Assembly: GCA_947493585.1 (NCBI GenBank)
Contig: CANLRI010000002.1
Location: 310,001 to 374,000 of the forward strand
Origin: an uncultured Planococcus sp.
GTDB lineage: Bacteria; Bacillota; Bacilli; Bacillales_A; Planococcaceae
Length of the DNA: 64,000 nucleotides
Direction: 5' to 3'
The translations under genes and the position numbers were made by a program. The notes under the pieces were generated by a model, which saw only the letters and a program-made list of their open reading frames with translations, was not told the origin of the DNA and did no database searches. This document shows positions 33,497-41,675 of the stretch, in pieces (positions within the stretch are counted from its first letter, which is position 1; each line of letters starts with the position of its first letter).

Positions 33497-33919
33497 TTGG
33501 AAAATTGGAAAGCGGTGGAATTGGTCAAAGATCTATTGTTCGGCTTGGGGCTTTATGCATTGATCACGGTTGTCGGTTTGTTCGTGACGATGGCGACTTC
33601 CGGCAATTCAGACATGTTGTTGTTGAACGATGAAGTAAGAGGTGAAATGGCGACAAGTACTTTATTGTGGATGGTGGTCCCCGCTTTTCTGTTGTCATTG
33701 GGTTTGGCGACGCTGAGGCGGATTCGCATGAAAAACGCGGCGCTTCGCATCAGCATCGTCTGGGCATTGCTCTTGCTGTTCTTGTATTCGGTGGCAGCCT
33801 TATGGAGTGGTATTTTTACGGTGCTCATCGCTTCGGTTTCGTTTTACCTATTCTTGGCGGCAGTCTTCCTTGGGCCGATCGTCTATTCATTTTTAAAGAA
33901 ACTGCCCAATTGGAAATAA
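33497..33919 (+). CDS. Four-helix membrane protein of unknown function
   Basis: A 140-residue membrane protein: helices at about 15-35, 55-72, 80-100 and 105-130, with a basic LRRIRMKN loop after the second helix placing it inside. TTG 33497 follows AAGGAGGAAGGGCG. It precedes a VOC-protein gene by 72 bp in the same direction. I recognise no family. Confidence 0.6.
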   Translation: MENWKAVELVKDLLFGLGLYALITVVGLFVTMATSGNSDMLLLNDEVRGEMATSTLLWMVVPAFLLSLGLATLRRIRMKNAALRISIVWALLLLFLYSVAALWSGIFTVLIASVSFYLFLAAVFLGPIVYSFLKKLPNWK

Positions 33920-33991
33920 AGGCGCAAGTTTAAAGGTGAAATCAGTAGGGAAAAGAGGACGATACAGAAAGCGCAAGAGGAGGTCGTAAAA

Positions 33992-34432
33992 GTGGCGATT
34001 CATCCACAGATCATTTTTAACGGGAACTGCAAAGAGGTACTGTCTTATTATGAAGGCGTCTTCGGCGTATCTGACGCTTCCGTTATTCACTACGGCGACA
34101 ACCCAGGGTCGAAACTCGATGAGGATTTAAAGGAATTGATCTTGGAAGCAGCGATTCCGCTCTATGGCAATTACTTGCTGTTGTCGGACGCGATGCCTGG
34201 GAAACCGGCGACATTCGGCAGTAATTTTCATGTGTCCGTCCGTTCGGAAGAATTAGGTGAAATGAAAGCCGATTTTAAGAAGCTGGCGGAAAGCGGCAAA
34301 GTAATCTTTGAATTTGAAGAAAGCTATTGGAGCGAAGCGTACGGCGTTGTAGAAGACAAATTCGGCGTGCAATGGCAATTCGATTACCGCAAATCTGAAG
34401 CGGGAAGTACGGAACAAACTCCAGCCAAATAG
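33992..34432 (+). CDS. VOC family protein (PhnB-like)
   Basis: A 146-residue vicinal-oxygen-chelate protein of the PhnB/YjdN type, beginning IHPQIIFNGNCKEVLSYYEGVF with NFHVSVRSEE and a final FGVQWQFDY. Such proteins are predicted metal-dependent or glyoxalase-like enzymes, often of unknown substrate. GTG 33992 follows AAGAGGAGG. It ends at a strong terminator. Confidence 0.82.
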   Translation: MAIHPQIIFNGNCKEVLSYYEGVFGVSDASVIHYGDNPGSKLDEDLKELILEAAIPLYGNYLLLSDAMPGKPATFGSNFHVSVRSEELGEMKADFKKLAESGKVIFEFEESYWSEAYGVVEDKFGVQWQFDYRKSEAGSTEQTPAK

Positions 34433-34433
34433 A

Positions 34434-34468
34434 GGAACCCCCATCGCTCGAGCGACGGGGGTTCTTTT
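34434..34468. terminator. Intrinsic terminator
   Basis: GAACCCCC / GGGGGTTC with an inner TCGCTCGAGCGA palindrome and TTTT, after the VOC gene. Confidence 0.75.
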
Positions 34469-34488
34469 GCTGAAGAAGTTCACATTCG

Positions 34489-34650
34489 CTACGAGAATGA
34501 CAGCATTTCATATAACAATGCGGTGCTTGGGTACTCTATCCCCCCTAAAACAAACCCTCCGACAAAACGATTATAGAGCGTAATGACAAAATAGAATCCG
34601 ATGAACAACAGCGCCGATACGATCAACAGAATCACAAATGTTCTTGTCAT
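34489..34650 (-). CDS. 53-residue single-pass membrane protein
   Basis: ATG 34650 follows TGGAGG at normal spacing. The product starts MTRTFVILLIVSALLFIGFY, one helix, then a mostly uncharged tail ending LLYEMLSFS. It is convergent with the VOC gene. No family is recognised; the ribosome site and helix support a real gene. Confidence 0.55.
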   Translation of the reverse strand: MTRTFVILLIVSALLFIGFYFVITLYNRFVGGFVLGGIEYPSTALLYEMLSFS

Positions 34651-34704
34651 CTGGCGTTCCTCCATTTCTACTCATGGAAAGCTTTCGCGGCAAGGGACCG
34701 GCAG

Positions 34705-34791
34705 CTAGAAGAATAGTATATTCAGCAAAATAGTCAATACAATGGACAGGATAATTGAAATGAGTAAACTCCCCATACAGGAAATACGCAT
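34705..34791 (-). CDS. 28-residue membrane peptide
   Basis: ATG 34791 follows AAAGGCGG by six bases. The peptide MRISCMG plus a LLISIILSIVLTILLNILFF helix is a single hydrophobic segment. It could be a hydrophobic peptide regulator or toxin-like peptide, but no antitoxin RNA is evident. ATG 34824 would add eleven residues but has no site. Confidence 0.4.
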   Translation of the reverse strand: MRISCMGSLLISIILSIVLTILLNILFF

Positions 34792-35073
34792 GAAAAGACC
34801 GCCTTTCTTTCTAATCGCCATGAAGAAGAATGGCAGATAAATGAAAAAGTAATTCGATCAGTTGATAACACTTGCAAATAGTTTACCCGAAAAAAGTAGA
34901 GGCTTAACCTTTCACGCCGCTTTATGAGCGGGGTTCTCTGTATTGCGGTAAACATGATAAACGCCATAACTTTGTCGAATTTTGTCATAATTTCTGTGTT
35001 TATTAAAAAAACGGATGCTATTTTTAATGTTTTTTGTTACAATCGTGTTACGAATAGATGTCCGGAGGGTAAC

Positions 35074-35724
35074 ATGGCTAATTACAATCAGTTTTCAGAC
35101 AGTAATCCGCATAATGAATCCAATCGAATCGAAGCGGAAAAAGGCGCCGAAACCGGTGCTGAACCGCCAAATTTTCGACCTAATAAAAAAGATCCGCAGC
35201 GCCGCAAACTTTGGCTGAAGGCCGGTGGCGGTATTTTACTGTTGGTCATTCTTTGGAATGTGTATTCCTTCGCGAGTTATGTCGCTCCGTGGAGTGATGA
35301 ACGCTCGATGGCGGATGCCGAACAGGATGAAATCCAGCAATACATTTTCCAAAGCGAGAAGAGCGAGGAAGTGCTCAAAGAAGTGAGCAATTCACTCATC
35401 CGCTTGTATGACCACAACTCGCTCACGGAACTCCATATCAATGAGATGGAAGAAAAGTTAGAGCAATTGTCCAAAGAACTCGACACGGACGACCCGCGTC
35501 TCGCTCAATTGGAATCCTATCATTTTGCCCAAATCGAATTGACGCGTGAAATGACCAAGACTTTGCAGAAAACCCATGTCAAAGAAGTCCATGAGCGGCT
35601 AGATGAGATTTTAGACCGCCAAAAAGAGAAAGCGGACGATAAAGCCGAAATTTTGATTTCTCTCATGGAACAAGAAGACATTCGGTATGAACAGAAGGCT
35701 GACGGTTCGATCGCCTACGAATAG
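35074..35724 (+). CDS. Single-pass membrane protein with extracytoplasmic coiled coil
   Basis: A 216-residue protein. A polar N-terminus (1-50) with a basic KKDPQRRKLWLK stretch precedes one transmembrane helix (about 50-67, GGGILLLVILWNVYSF). A long acidic helical domain follows (EEKLEQLSKEL; EVHERLDEILDRQKEKADDKAEILISLMEQED), probably coiled coil outside the membrane. ATG 35074 follows CCGGAGGG. Unknown function; the shape suggests an envelope scaffold or sensor. It ends at a strong terminator. Confidence 0.65.
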   Translation: MANYNQFSDSNPHNESNRIEAEKGAETGAEPPNFRPNKKDPQRRKLWLKAGGGILLLVILWNVYSFASYVAPWSDERSMADAEQDEIQQYIFQSEKSEEVLKEVSNSLIRLYDHNSLTELHINEMEEKLEQLSKELDTDDPRLAQLESYHFAQIELTREMTKTLQKTHVKEVHERLDEILDRQKEKADDKAEILISLMEQEDIRYEQKADGSIAYE

Positions 35725-35736
35725 TGCATAACTAAA

Positions 35737-35781
35737 GAAAGCTCCTTTGAAACTCGCACAGAGTTTCAAAGGAGCTTTTTC
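35737..35781 (+). terminator. Intrinsic terminator
   Basis: GAAAGCTCCTTTGAAACTC / GAGTTTCAAAGGAGCTTTTTC, a 19-bp perfect stem with a 5-base loop. Confidence 0.88.
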
Positions 35782-35852
35782 GTACAGGCCGTGTTTAACT
35801 AGTGCCGGCTTGCTATGGAAAAGTTAAAGCAACAAATCAAAAGAAACCTTTA

Positions 35853-35876
35853 GTTACAAATACTGAAAAAGGGTAT
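35853..35876 (+). promoter_or_regulatory. Possible SigB-type promoter before ppk2
   Basis: GTTACA (35853), 12-bp spacer, GGGTAT (35871-35876), 39 bp before the start. It resembles the general-stress sigma-B consensus GTTTAA-N12-15-GGGTAT with a weaker -35 box. Confidence 0.4.
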
Positions 35877-35914
35877 AGCAATAGGGAACAATAATTTTCT
35901 TGAGGAGGGATTTC

Positions 35915-36778
35915 ATGGATACACGACAATACAAAGTGGAGGCTGGGCGCAAAGTGGATTTGGCAGACTGGCCGACACATGAAGGTAAAGGCAACGAATC
36001 CGGGAAAATCGAACAGCAATTAAAAGAAACGATCGAAGAACTGAAAAAATGGCATATCCGGCTTCACGCACAAGAAGAAAAGGGGATTGTGGTGGCCCTT
36101 CAAGCAATGGATGCAGGTGGAAAAGATGAAGCCATCACTTATTTGTTCTCGAACTTGACTGCCCAGGGGCTGAAAGTGACGACGCTCGGAAAACCGACTG
36201 AAGAGGAATTGAAGCACGATTATTTATGGCGCTTGCACAAAGCCTTGCCGGAGCGCGGGCAAATCGGTATTTTAAACCGTTCCCATTACGAAGAAGTCAT
36301 TGTACCGCGCCTACATAATCTGCTCGAAGAAGAGCCGCTGCCCAATCACTTGATCGACGGCGAAGTTTGGAACCGCCGCTATCGCCAGATCAACGACTTT
36401 GAACAATATATGTTCGAAAACGGTTTTCCGTTTGTGAAATTCTTCTTTAATATTTCCAAAGAAGAACAAACCACGCGCCTCCTCGAGCGAATGAAAAACC
36501 CGGAAAAGAATTGGGAGTTTTCCTTCAGCGATGTCGAAGAACGCGAGCATTGGGAGGATTATCAGGACATCTTCGGGGATATGCTGACACACACTTCTAC
36601 AAAGCATGCCCCGTGGTATATACTGCCGGCAGATGATGAGCTGTATTCCCGGTTGATCATCGCAAAGGTGATGGTGGAAATGCTGGAGGGCATCAATCCG
36701 GAATTGCCTGAGATCGACGGGGAGCAAAAAGACAAGCTCGAATATTATATCGACAAACTGGAAAAAGAAGCGAAATGA
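35915..36778 (+). CDS. ppk2: Polyphosphate kinase 2 (PPK2 family)
   Basis: A 287-residue cytoplasmic PPK2 that moves phosphate between polyphosphate and nucleotides (ADP/AMP or GDP). The Walker A region reads MDAGGKDEA near residue 68, Walker B and lid are recognisable in NRSHYEEVIVPRL, and the Arg-rich WNRRYRQINDFE follows. ATG 35915 has GAGGAGGG upstream; ATG 35900 is disfavoured. It is monocistronic. A SigB-like promoter upstream suggests stress induction, consistent with polyphosphate's role in stress. Subclass (AMP versus ADP) cannot be fixed by eye. Confidence 0.87.
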   Translation: MDTRQYKVEAGRKVDLADWPTHEGKGNESGKIEQQLKETIEELKKWHIRLHAQEEKGIVVALQAMDAGGKDEAITYLFSNLTAQGLKVTTLGKPTEEELKHDYLWRLHKALPERGQIGILNRSHYEEVIVPRLHNLLEEEPLPNHLIDGEVWNRRYRQINDFEQYMFENGFPFVKFFFNISKEEQTTRLLERMKNPEKNWEFSFSDVEEREHWEDYQDIFGDMLTHTSTKHAPWYILPADDELYSRLIIAKVMVEMLEGINPELPEIDGEQKDKLEYYIDKLEKEAK

Positions 36779-36780
36779 TA

Positions 36781-36818
36781 AAACCCGAAGCGGCACATGC
36801 TGCTTCGGGTTCTTTTTT
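36781..36818. terminator. Bidirectional terminator
   Basis: AACCCGAAGC / GCTTCGGGTT arms and TCTTTTTT between ppk2 and the convergent EAL gene. Confidence 0.75.
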
Positions 36819-36827
36819 GATTGTGAT

Positions 36828-38045
36828 TTATTGAAACAATAGATAGTCATTTTCAGAAATGAAGTCGTAGCTTAAATCGATGAACAGGAAGCATTCGTCC
36901 GATAATGGATAGCTGAATGTGCGGATCATTTCCCCAGTTTCGATATCGGCGTAGATGTCTGACAGCCGCCCTTTATGGCTCGCTTTCATGAGCATCATGT
37001 TCTCGAGGAAATACGGCCGGAAAGCCCAGTGGGAACCGATTTGCTGCGGTTCGCCTTGCCAGCTTCCCGCTGTTTTCCGGAAGTTGGAGGAAACTTGCTC
37101 ACCGTCGCCATTGCAGATATAGATGCGGAAACTTTCCGTTTCGAAAAGCGGCAGCACTTCCTGGATGAACTGGTCAGCATTGTCTGGGCTTTGCCATTTG
37201 CCCATTAAGCGCTTGAGTTTTTCTTCGGAACGGGCCGTATAAGCTAAGCGTTCGCTGACCATCGCTTTTTCACGGTGGACAAATTCCTTAACTTGATCGC
37301 CTACATGGATAGACAAAGAATCCGTCGTCAGCAGCTCTGGATCCGGATGGGCCAAATAATAGCCTTGGTAATAATGGCCGCCGTGTTTCCATGCGAAATA
37401 CAATTGATGATTATCTTCTATGTATTCGTATAACAGGCGGGCGCCGATACGGTGGGCAAGCATCGATAAAGAATGGATAATATCTTGGAATGCATCGGGC
37501 TGGTGATGGCGACTGATGCTCATATCGATTTTCAGGATATGCGGCCGCAATTGGCGAATGCGGTCGATGTTCGAACTTTTCGCACCGACATGATCGACAG
37601 CGATTTGGATTCCGTAGGTTTTGAAATACAAAAGCAAATGATTGAGCGTGTCGAAATCATCATTGAAATCGTGCTCTGTAATTTCAAGGACAATGCGTTC
37701 AAGCGGGAATCCGCGTTTGCGGTACTCAAGTAAAGTCTTCAGGAAATCCTCGCCGTCTCCTGCCATCAGTTGGCGGGCATTGCGATTGATGAACAGCAGG
37801 CAATCGTTGTTTTGGAGCAGCAATTGATCGAGTGCCATTTCGAGCAGCCTTTGGTCCACTTCTGTTTTGAACTCGTCCGGAACTTCCGGGTCGTTGAAGA
37901 AATCGCCGAGTGATTTAATTCCGTCCGGTTCTATGTAGCGGCCGAGCAGTTCGTAACCGATGACGTCGTGTTTAACGGCGCTGACAATCGGCTGGAACAC
38001 CGGCATGATTTTGTCCATATTGTCGATGATGTCTAATGGATCCAT
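36828..38045 (-). CDS. EAL-domain protein, YkuI-like c-di-GMP binder
   Basis: A 405-residue cytoplasmic protein. The EAL domain (about 1-240) has the signature as ELL in GYELLGRY, EITEHDF, LKIDMS and the late YEYIEDN glutamate. The usual DDFG motif reads VDHVGAKSS, so the second metal-binding Asp is His. The C-terminal about 160 residues form a PAS-like domain as in B. subtilis YkuI (similar length). It probably senses rather than hydrolyses c-di-GMP; this is inferred from the missing Asp. ATG 38045 has AAGGAGAG upstream. Confidence 0.82.
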   Translation of the reverse strand: MDPLDIIDNMDKIMPVFQPIVSAVKHDVIGYELLGRYIEPDGIKSLGDFFNDPEVPDEFKTEVDQRLLEMALDQLLLQNNDCLLFINRNARQLMAGDGEDFLKTLLEYRKRGFPLERIVLEITEHDFNDDFDTLNHLLLYFKTYGIQIAVDHVGAKSSNIDRIRQLRPHILKIDMSISRHHQPDAFQDIIHSLSMLAHRIGARLLYEYIEDNHQLYFAWKHGGHYYQGYYLAHPDPELLTTDSLSIHVGDQVKEFVHREKAMVSERLAYTARSEEKLKRLMGKWQSPDNADQFIQEVLPLFETESFRIYICNGDGEQVSSNFRKTAGSWQGEPQQIGSHWAFRPYFLENMMLMKASHKGRLSDIYADIETGEMIRTFSYPLSDECFLFIDLSYDFISENDYLLFQ

Positions 38046-38183
38046 AATATCTCTCCTTGCCGTGCACTGTCTTCTTCTATTTTAGTCTTAATTATTCTGG
38101 CATTCAATCGAAGCTTTTGAAACACCGTTCAAATGGGGAATATTCCGAGAATGGCAAGAAAGCGGAAATCCAACCAGAAGTGC

Positions 38184-38213
38184 TTGCTTTTCTATGAGCA
38201 GCCCCCCTATAAT
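38184..38213 (+). promoter_or_regulatory. SigA promoter of the yitT-like gene
   Basis: TTGCTT (38184-38189), 18-bp spacer, perfect TATAAT (38208-38213), 78 bp before the start codon. Confidence 0.55.
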
Positions 38214-38291
38214 ATGAATCGCTGCCTTGCCTCATCGCCATCAACGGAATGCGGGCATCGCACATTACCACTAAACGAACGGAGAATAAAA

Positions 38292-39134
38292 ATGGACAAA
38301 TTTTACCGCCTCGGGGCAATTTTCATTGCTTCCATTGTGATGGCGATCGCTTTTAATATGTTTTTACTGCCACATGAAATTCTATCAGGGGGCGTCACCG
38401 GCATCGCCATGATCTTCGGTTTGCTGACGCCGGTCAACTCAGGGATTTGGCTGATTTTGCTGAACTTGCCGATTTTGGTCATCGGCTGGATGAAGCTCGG
38501 CAAGACCTTTATCGCCAACAGTATTTTTTCAGTAGCTGTCACGTCGATTGCCATGCTGTATATCCCAATCGTCCAAGTAACAGAAGATGCCCTGTTGTCA
38601 TCGGTCTTTGGAGGCGTCATTTCAGGCGCTGCAGTCGGGATCATCATCCGTTTTTACGGATCGACCGGCGGCTTTGATGTTATCGGTCTATTGCTGACCA
38701 TGAAACGCGACATTCCGCTTGGCTTCATGGTCTTCACTTTGAACAGCGGCGTCGTCTTCATCTCGGGCTTTATCTTCAACTGGGAGCTCGCGATGTACAC
38801 GATGGCATCGATCTATATTACGGGTATCGTTGTCGATCGTATCCACACGCGCCATATCAAGCTCAGCTTGATGGTCGTGACAGCAAAAGGGGACGAAGTG
38901 AAGAAGAAGCTTTTGACGAATCTATACCGCGGCATTACAGTCACGGACGGGGAAGGTGCTTATACTGGCGCCAAGGTGAAAGTGCTGCATAGCGTCATCA
39001 CCCGTTACGAGCTGGCATTTGTCCGGCCCTTGATCCGGGAGATCGACCCAAATGCCTTCGTCAGCATCACCGAGACGATGGAAGTGGTCGGGAACTTCCG
39101 GCGAGATGAAAACTATAAGAAAAATCCGATGTAA
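38292..39134 (+). CDS. YitT family membrane protein
   Basis: A 280-residue protein with five or six transmembrane helices (to about 190; ILSGGVTGIAMIFGLLTPVNSG and GSTGGFDVIGLL are family marks). A cytoplasmic DUF2179 domain follows (TNLYRGITVTDGEGAYTGAKV). YitT proteins are abundant in Bacillota and of unknown transport function. ATG 38292 has ACGGAGA upstream; the much longer open frame is not coding-like. It is monocistronic with a SigA promoter and a long terminator. Confidence 0.88.
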   Translation: MDKFYRLGAIFIASIVMAIAFNMFLLPHEILSGGVTGIAMIFGLLTPVNSGIWLILLNLPILVIGWMKLGKTFIANSIFSVAVTSIAMLYIPIVQVTEDALLSSVFGGVISGAAVGIIIRFYGSTGGFDVIGLLLTMKRDIPLGFMVFTLNSGVVFISGFIFNWELAMYTMASIYITGIVVDRIHTRHIKLSLMVVTAKGDEVKKKLLTNLYRGITVTDGEGAYTGAKVKVLHSVITRYELAFVRPLIREIDPNAFVSITETMEVVGNFRRDENYKKNPM

Positions 39135-39135
39135 G

Positions 39136-39185
39136 GAAAAAAGCCGTCCGGAAAAGTGCACAGACACTTTTCGGGACGGCTTTTC
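39136..39185. terminator. Bidirectional terminator
   Basis: AAAAGCCGTCC(G)GAAAAGTG / CACTTTTC(G)GGACGGCTTTT arms between yitT and the convergent GyrI-like gene. Confidence 0.82.
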
Positions 39186-39218
39186 CTGTATGTGCTGAAT
39201 CCCATGCTCACAAGAAGG

Positions 39219-39815
39219 CTATTGTGCTTCCTCAACAAACACACGGTACACCACTTCATCAAACAAAGCGCAGTCATGTTCCGGATAAATTTCGCGGTGC
39301 TGTGAGTTGCGGCGTTTCAAGTCATTGGCTAGCAGGAAATGATCGATTTTCCTGAATGCTTCTGCGGCCGGTTCGAGCTTTTTGGAACTGCGCAATTGAA
39401 CCGATAAGCCATCTTCGAACTCCTCGAATGCCACTTCCGGGAGTAACGGGAACTTGCGCTCTTTATGGATCAAGTTGAACGCCCGGTCGATCGTTTCGTT
39501 GTCGATGAAATCCGGCTGGCGGATCATCAGCGAGAAAGTCGCCGGCAGTCCGTCCTGGTTTTCTGCGTGATGAAGGGTTTCCGGCGGATAAAGCGAGTAA
39601 TCCGCAAATCCTGGCGGACAATAGCCGTGCCCTGGAAGCGTCTGAACCGCTTCCGACAGGGCAGTTAATACGCGAAGGCGTTCATGGAAATCATCAGACC
39701 CAATGCTTCCACGGCCGTCAATGACAAAATAGAATTGCCTCGGGATGTGTACGGCGTGTGCCTCGGCGGCAGGGGTGTATAATTTACGTTCCTCCGTTTT
39801 CCAGTCCTGCATCAT
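39219..39815 (-). CDS. GyrI-like small-molecule-binding protein
   Basis: A 198-residue soluble protein of the GyrI-like/SOUL-BRE family (MQDWKTEERKLYTP, PRQFYFVIDGRGSIGSDDF, HREIYPEHD). Relatives are stand-alone effector-binding domains, some with hydrolase activity on cyclopropanoid toxins; nothing here fixes a ligand. ATG 39815 (or 39812) follows AGGAGTG. It lies 12 bp behind the capA-like gene in the same direction and is probably co-transcribed. Confidence 0.78.
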   Translation of the reverse strand: MMQDWKTEERKLYTPAAEAHAVHIPRQFYFVIDGRGSIGSDDFHERLRVLTALSEAVQTLPGHGYCPPGFADYSLYPPETLHHAENQDGLPATFSLMIRQPDFIDNETIDRAFNLIHKERKFPLLPEVAFEEFEDGLSVQLRSSKKLEPAAEAFRKIDHFLLANDLKRRNSQHREIYPEHDCALFDEVVYRVFVEEAQ

Positions 39816-39827
39816 CAATTCACTCCT

Positions 39828-40964
39828 CTATTCACGGAATTCCAGTTCTGTCATCCAAGTGGCAAGATGGGTTTTCGTATTGGCGTTCCATTCGTCGTTG
39901 ATGTCTTTCAACAACAAAACTTCAAAATTCGTAAATCCATCGTGCTGGACGAAGGTCGGGGTGAAGGCTGGGTTCGTGATGGCAATGCTCGAGCCTTCTG
40001 CAGTTTCAAGTTTCTCGATGTCCAAATGGGCGATGCCGCCGATCTGCCGTTCGACTCCTTTTTGCCCCGAGAGGAAATTGCCGAGCGAGTAGAAGACGAA
40101 GCTGCTGCGACCATCTGCAGTGTTAATCCGTGCCGGCGGCTGCAGAACGTGAGGGTGATGGCCGAGTATGATGTCTGCACCGTTTTCAGCGGCAAAGCGG
40201 GCGAGTTCCGTTTGTTCTTGTGTTGGCATCGTTTCGTATTCGTTGCCGAAGTGGAGGCTTAACACAGTCACATCGGACTTCTTGCGTGCATACGCCAAAT
40301 CCTGTTGGATCAGCTCCCGGTCAATACGATTGACTAAATACGGCCGGCCGGCGGGTGTCGGGACGCCATTGGTGCCATACGTATAGGATAAAAATGACAA
40401 AGTGATGCCGTTGCGCTCGACTACCGGGATGTCGGCACGCTGCTGTGCAGACAAATGAGAACCAGTTGACACCATGCCAATATCCCGCCAATGGGAGATG
40501 GCGTTCTCGATGGCCTGTACGCCGCGGTCCAAGGTATGGTTGTTTGCCATAGAAACAACATCGATTCCGGCGTTTTTCATGGCATCGCCGAGCTCGAATG
40601 GGCTATTGAACGATGGATAGGTGGACACGCCGATTTCGCTGCCGCCAATAATGCTTTCGGAATTGGCGACGGTAATATCGGAAGATTCAAGGAAGGGCTG
40701 GATTGGCGCGAACATGGAGTCAAAGTCATACCCATCGCCTGTTCTGGCATCTTCGTAAAGAGGCTCGTGGATGAGCACATCACCGATTGCCGACAAACTC
40801 ACCCGGTGGTTTCTCGCTACTCGCTCGGGCATTACTGCAAGCGGCATAGTGCGCACAGTAAATTCATGCGCGGCAGATTCAGCCGCAGATGGCTGTTCAC
40901 TACTGATAGCCAAAGTGCCGAACGCAGCCAAGCACACAATAAACCATTTTTGAAAAGTCGCCAT
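39828..40964 (-). CDS. CapA-family secreted metallophosphoesterase-like protein
   Basis: A 378-residue protein with an N-terminal signal peptide (about 1-28, FIVCLAAFGTLAISS) and a PGA_cap/CapA domain. Motifs: SAIGDVLIHEPLY, SMANNHTLDRG and ILGHHPHVLQP carry the metal-binding His/Asp/Asn residues, and FYSLGNFLSG is the family end motif. CapA proteins act in poly-gamma-glutamate or related capsule formation (B. subtilis PgsA/YwtB); no pgsBC genes are nearby, so the role is uncertain. ATG 40964 has GAAAGGAATGG upstream. Confidence 0.87.
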   Translation of the reverse strand: MATFQKWFIVCLAAFGTLAISSEQPSAAESAAHEFTVRTMPLAVMPERVARNHRVSLSAIGDVLIHEPLYEDARTGDGYDFDSMFAPIQPFLESSDITVANSESIIGGSEIGVSTYPSFNSPFELGDAMKNAGIDVVSMANNHTLDRGVQAIENAISHWRDIGMVSTGSHLSAQQRADIPVVERNGITLSFLSYTYGTNGVPTPAGRPYLVNRIDRELIQQDLAYARKKSDVTVLSLHFGNEYETMPTQEQTELARFAAENGADIILGHHPHVLQPPARINTADGRSSFVFYSLGNFLSGQKGVERQIGGIAHLDIEKLETAEGSSIAITNPAFTPTFVQHDGFTNFEVLLLKDINDEWNANTKTHLATWMTELEFRE

Positions 40965-41149
40965 GAGTCCATTCCTTTCGGTCGTCCAGCCTCAAACAGC
41001 AAGGCAGGAACAGCTTGTATTCATCAGATTAATTGATTTTAGAATACTATAGCTGTGAGGAAATCACTAGGCTTTTTCTGGTTTTACTGTGATAAATAGC
41101 CTGCTTATTGAAAGAGGCAAGAAACGAATAATCTGTAGGCGCAAAAGAT

Positions 41150-41527
41150 TTACATAATGATAAAGAAATAGATGATAACCATGATGATCATGATCGACAG
41201 CATCGTGGAAATCAAACTGATGCGTAAATTCGATGAGTAAAAGGTTTCTTGGATGATTTGCTGGCGTTTCTCCCGGTAGGTGCGGGTGGCTGTGAAAATG
41301 ATGACCAAGCCGAAAATACAGGCAAAAATGCCGAGGATGATCGTGAACAAATCGACAAATGGATTGCGCACAGCACCCATTGTGAAGTGCAGGCTTGTCG
41401 CGAGGAAGCCGACACCGACGATGGAGATTGCTGTGCGGATCCAGGCGAGGTAAGTGCGCTCGTTCGCCAGATGTTGCTGTGTATAAGTCAGTTGGTTTTT
41501 TTCTTTGCGGTAGGATTGCCGGGACAA
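41150..41527 (-). CDS. DUF202 (YidH-like) membrane protein
   Basis: A 125-residue membrane protein with three helices and the family motif LANERTYLAWIRTAISIVGVGF at the start of the first one. The function of DUF202 proteins is unknown; in yeast the related domain occurs in vacuolar polyphosphate transporter complexes. TTG 41527 follows AAGGAGGT by eight bases. Monocistronic, divergent from the antiporter gene. Confidence 0.87.
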   Translation of the reverse strand: MSRQSYRKEKNQLTYTQQHLANERTYLAWIRTAISIVGVGFLATSLHFTMGAVRNPFVDLFTIILGIFACIFGLVIIFTATRTYREKRQQIIQETFYSSNLRISLISTMLSIMIIMVIIYFFIIM

Positions 41528-41675
41528 GTTCTGGACCTCCTTAGACCGAGTAGCCGGTGCTTTCTTCTAGTTTACCCGAAACGTATGTGTTCTAATTAGA
41601 AATTGAGCAAGAAATGGATAGCCGAAAACCTAATCAGGGTATACATAAATCATCACAAGTAAATGGGGAATAACA

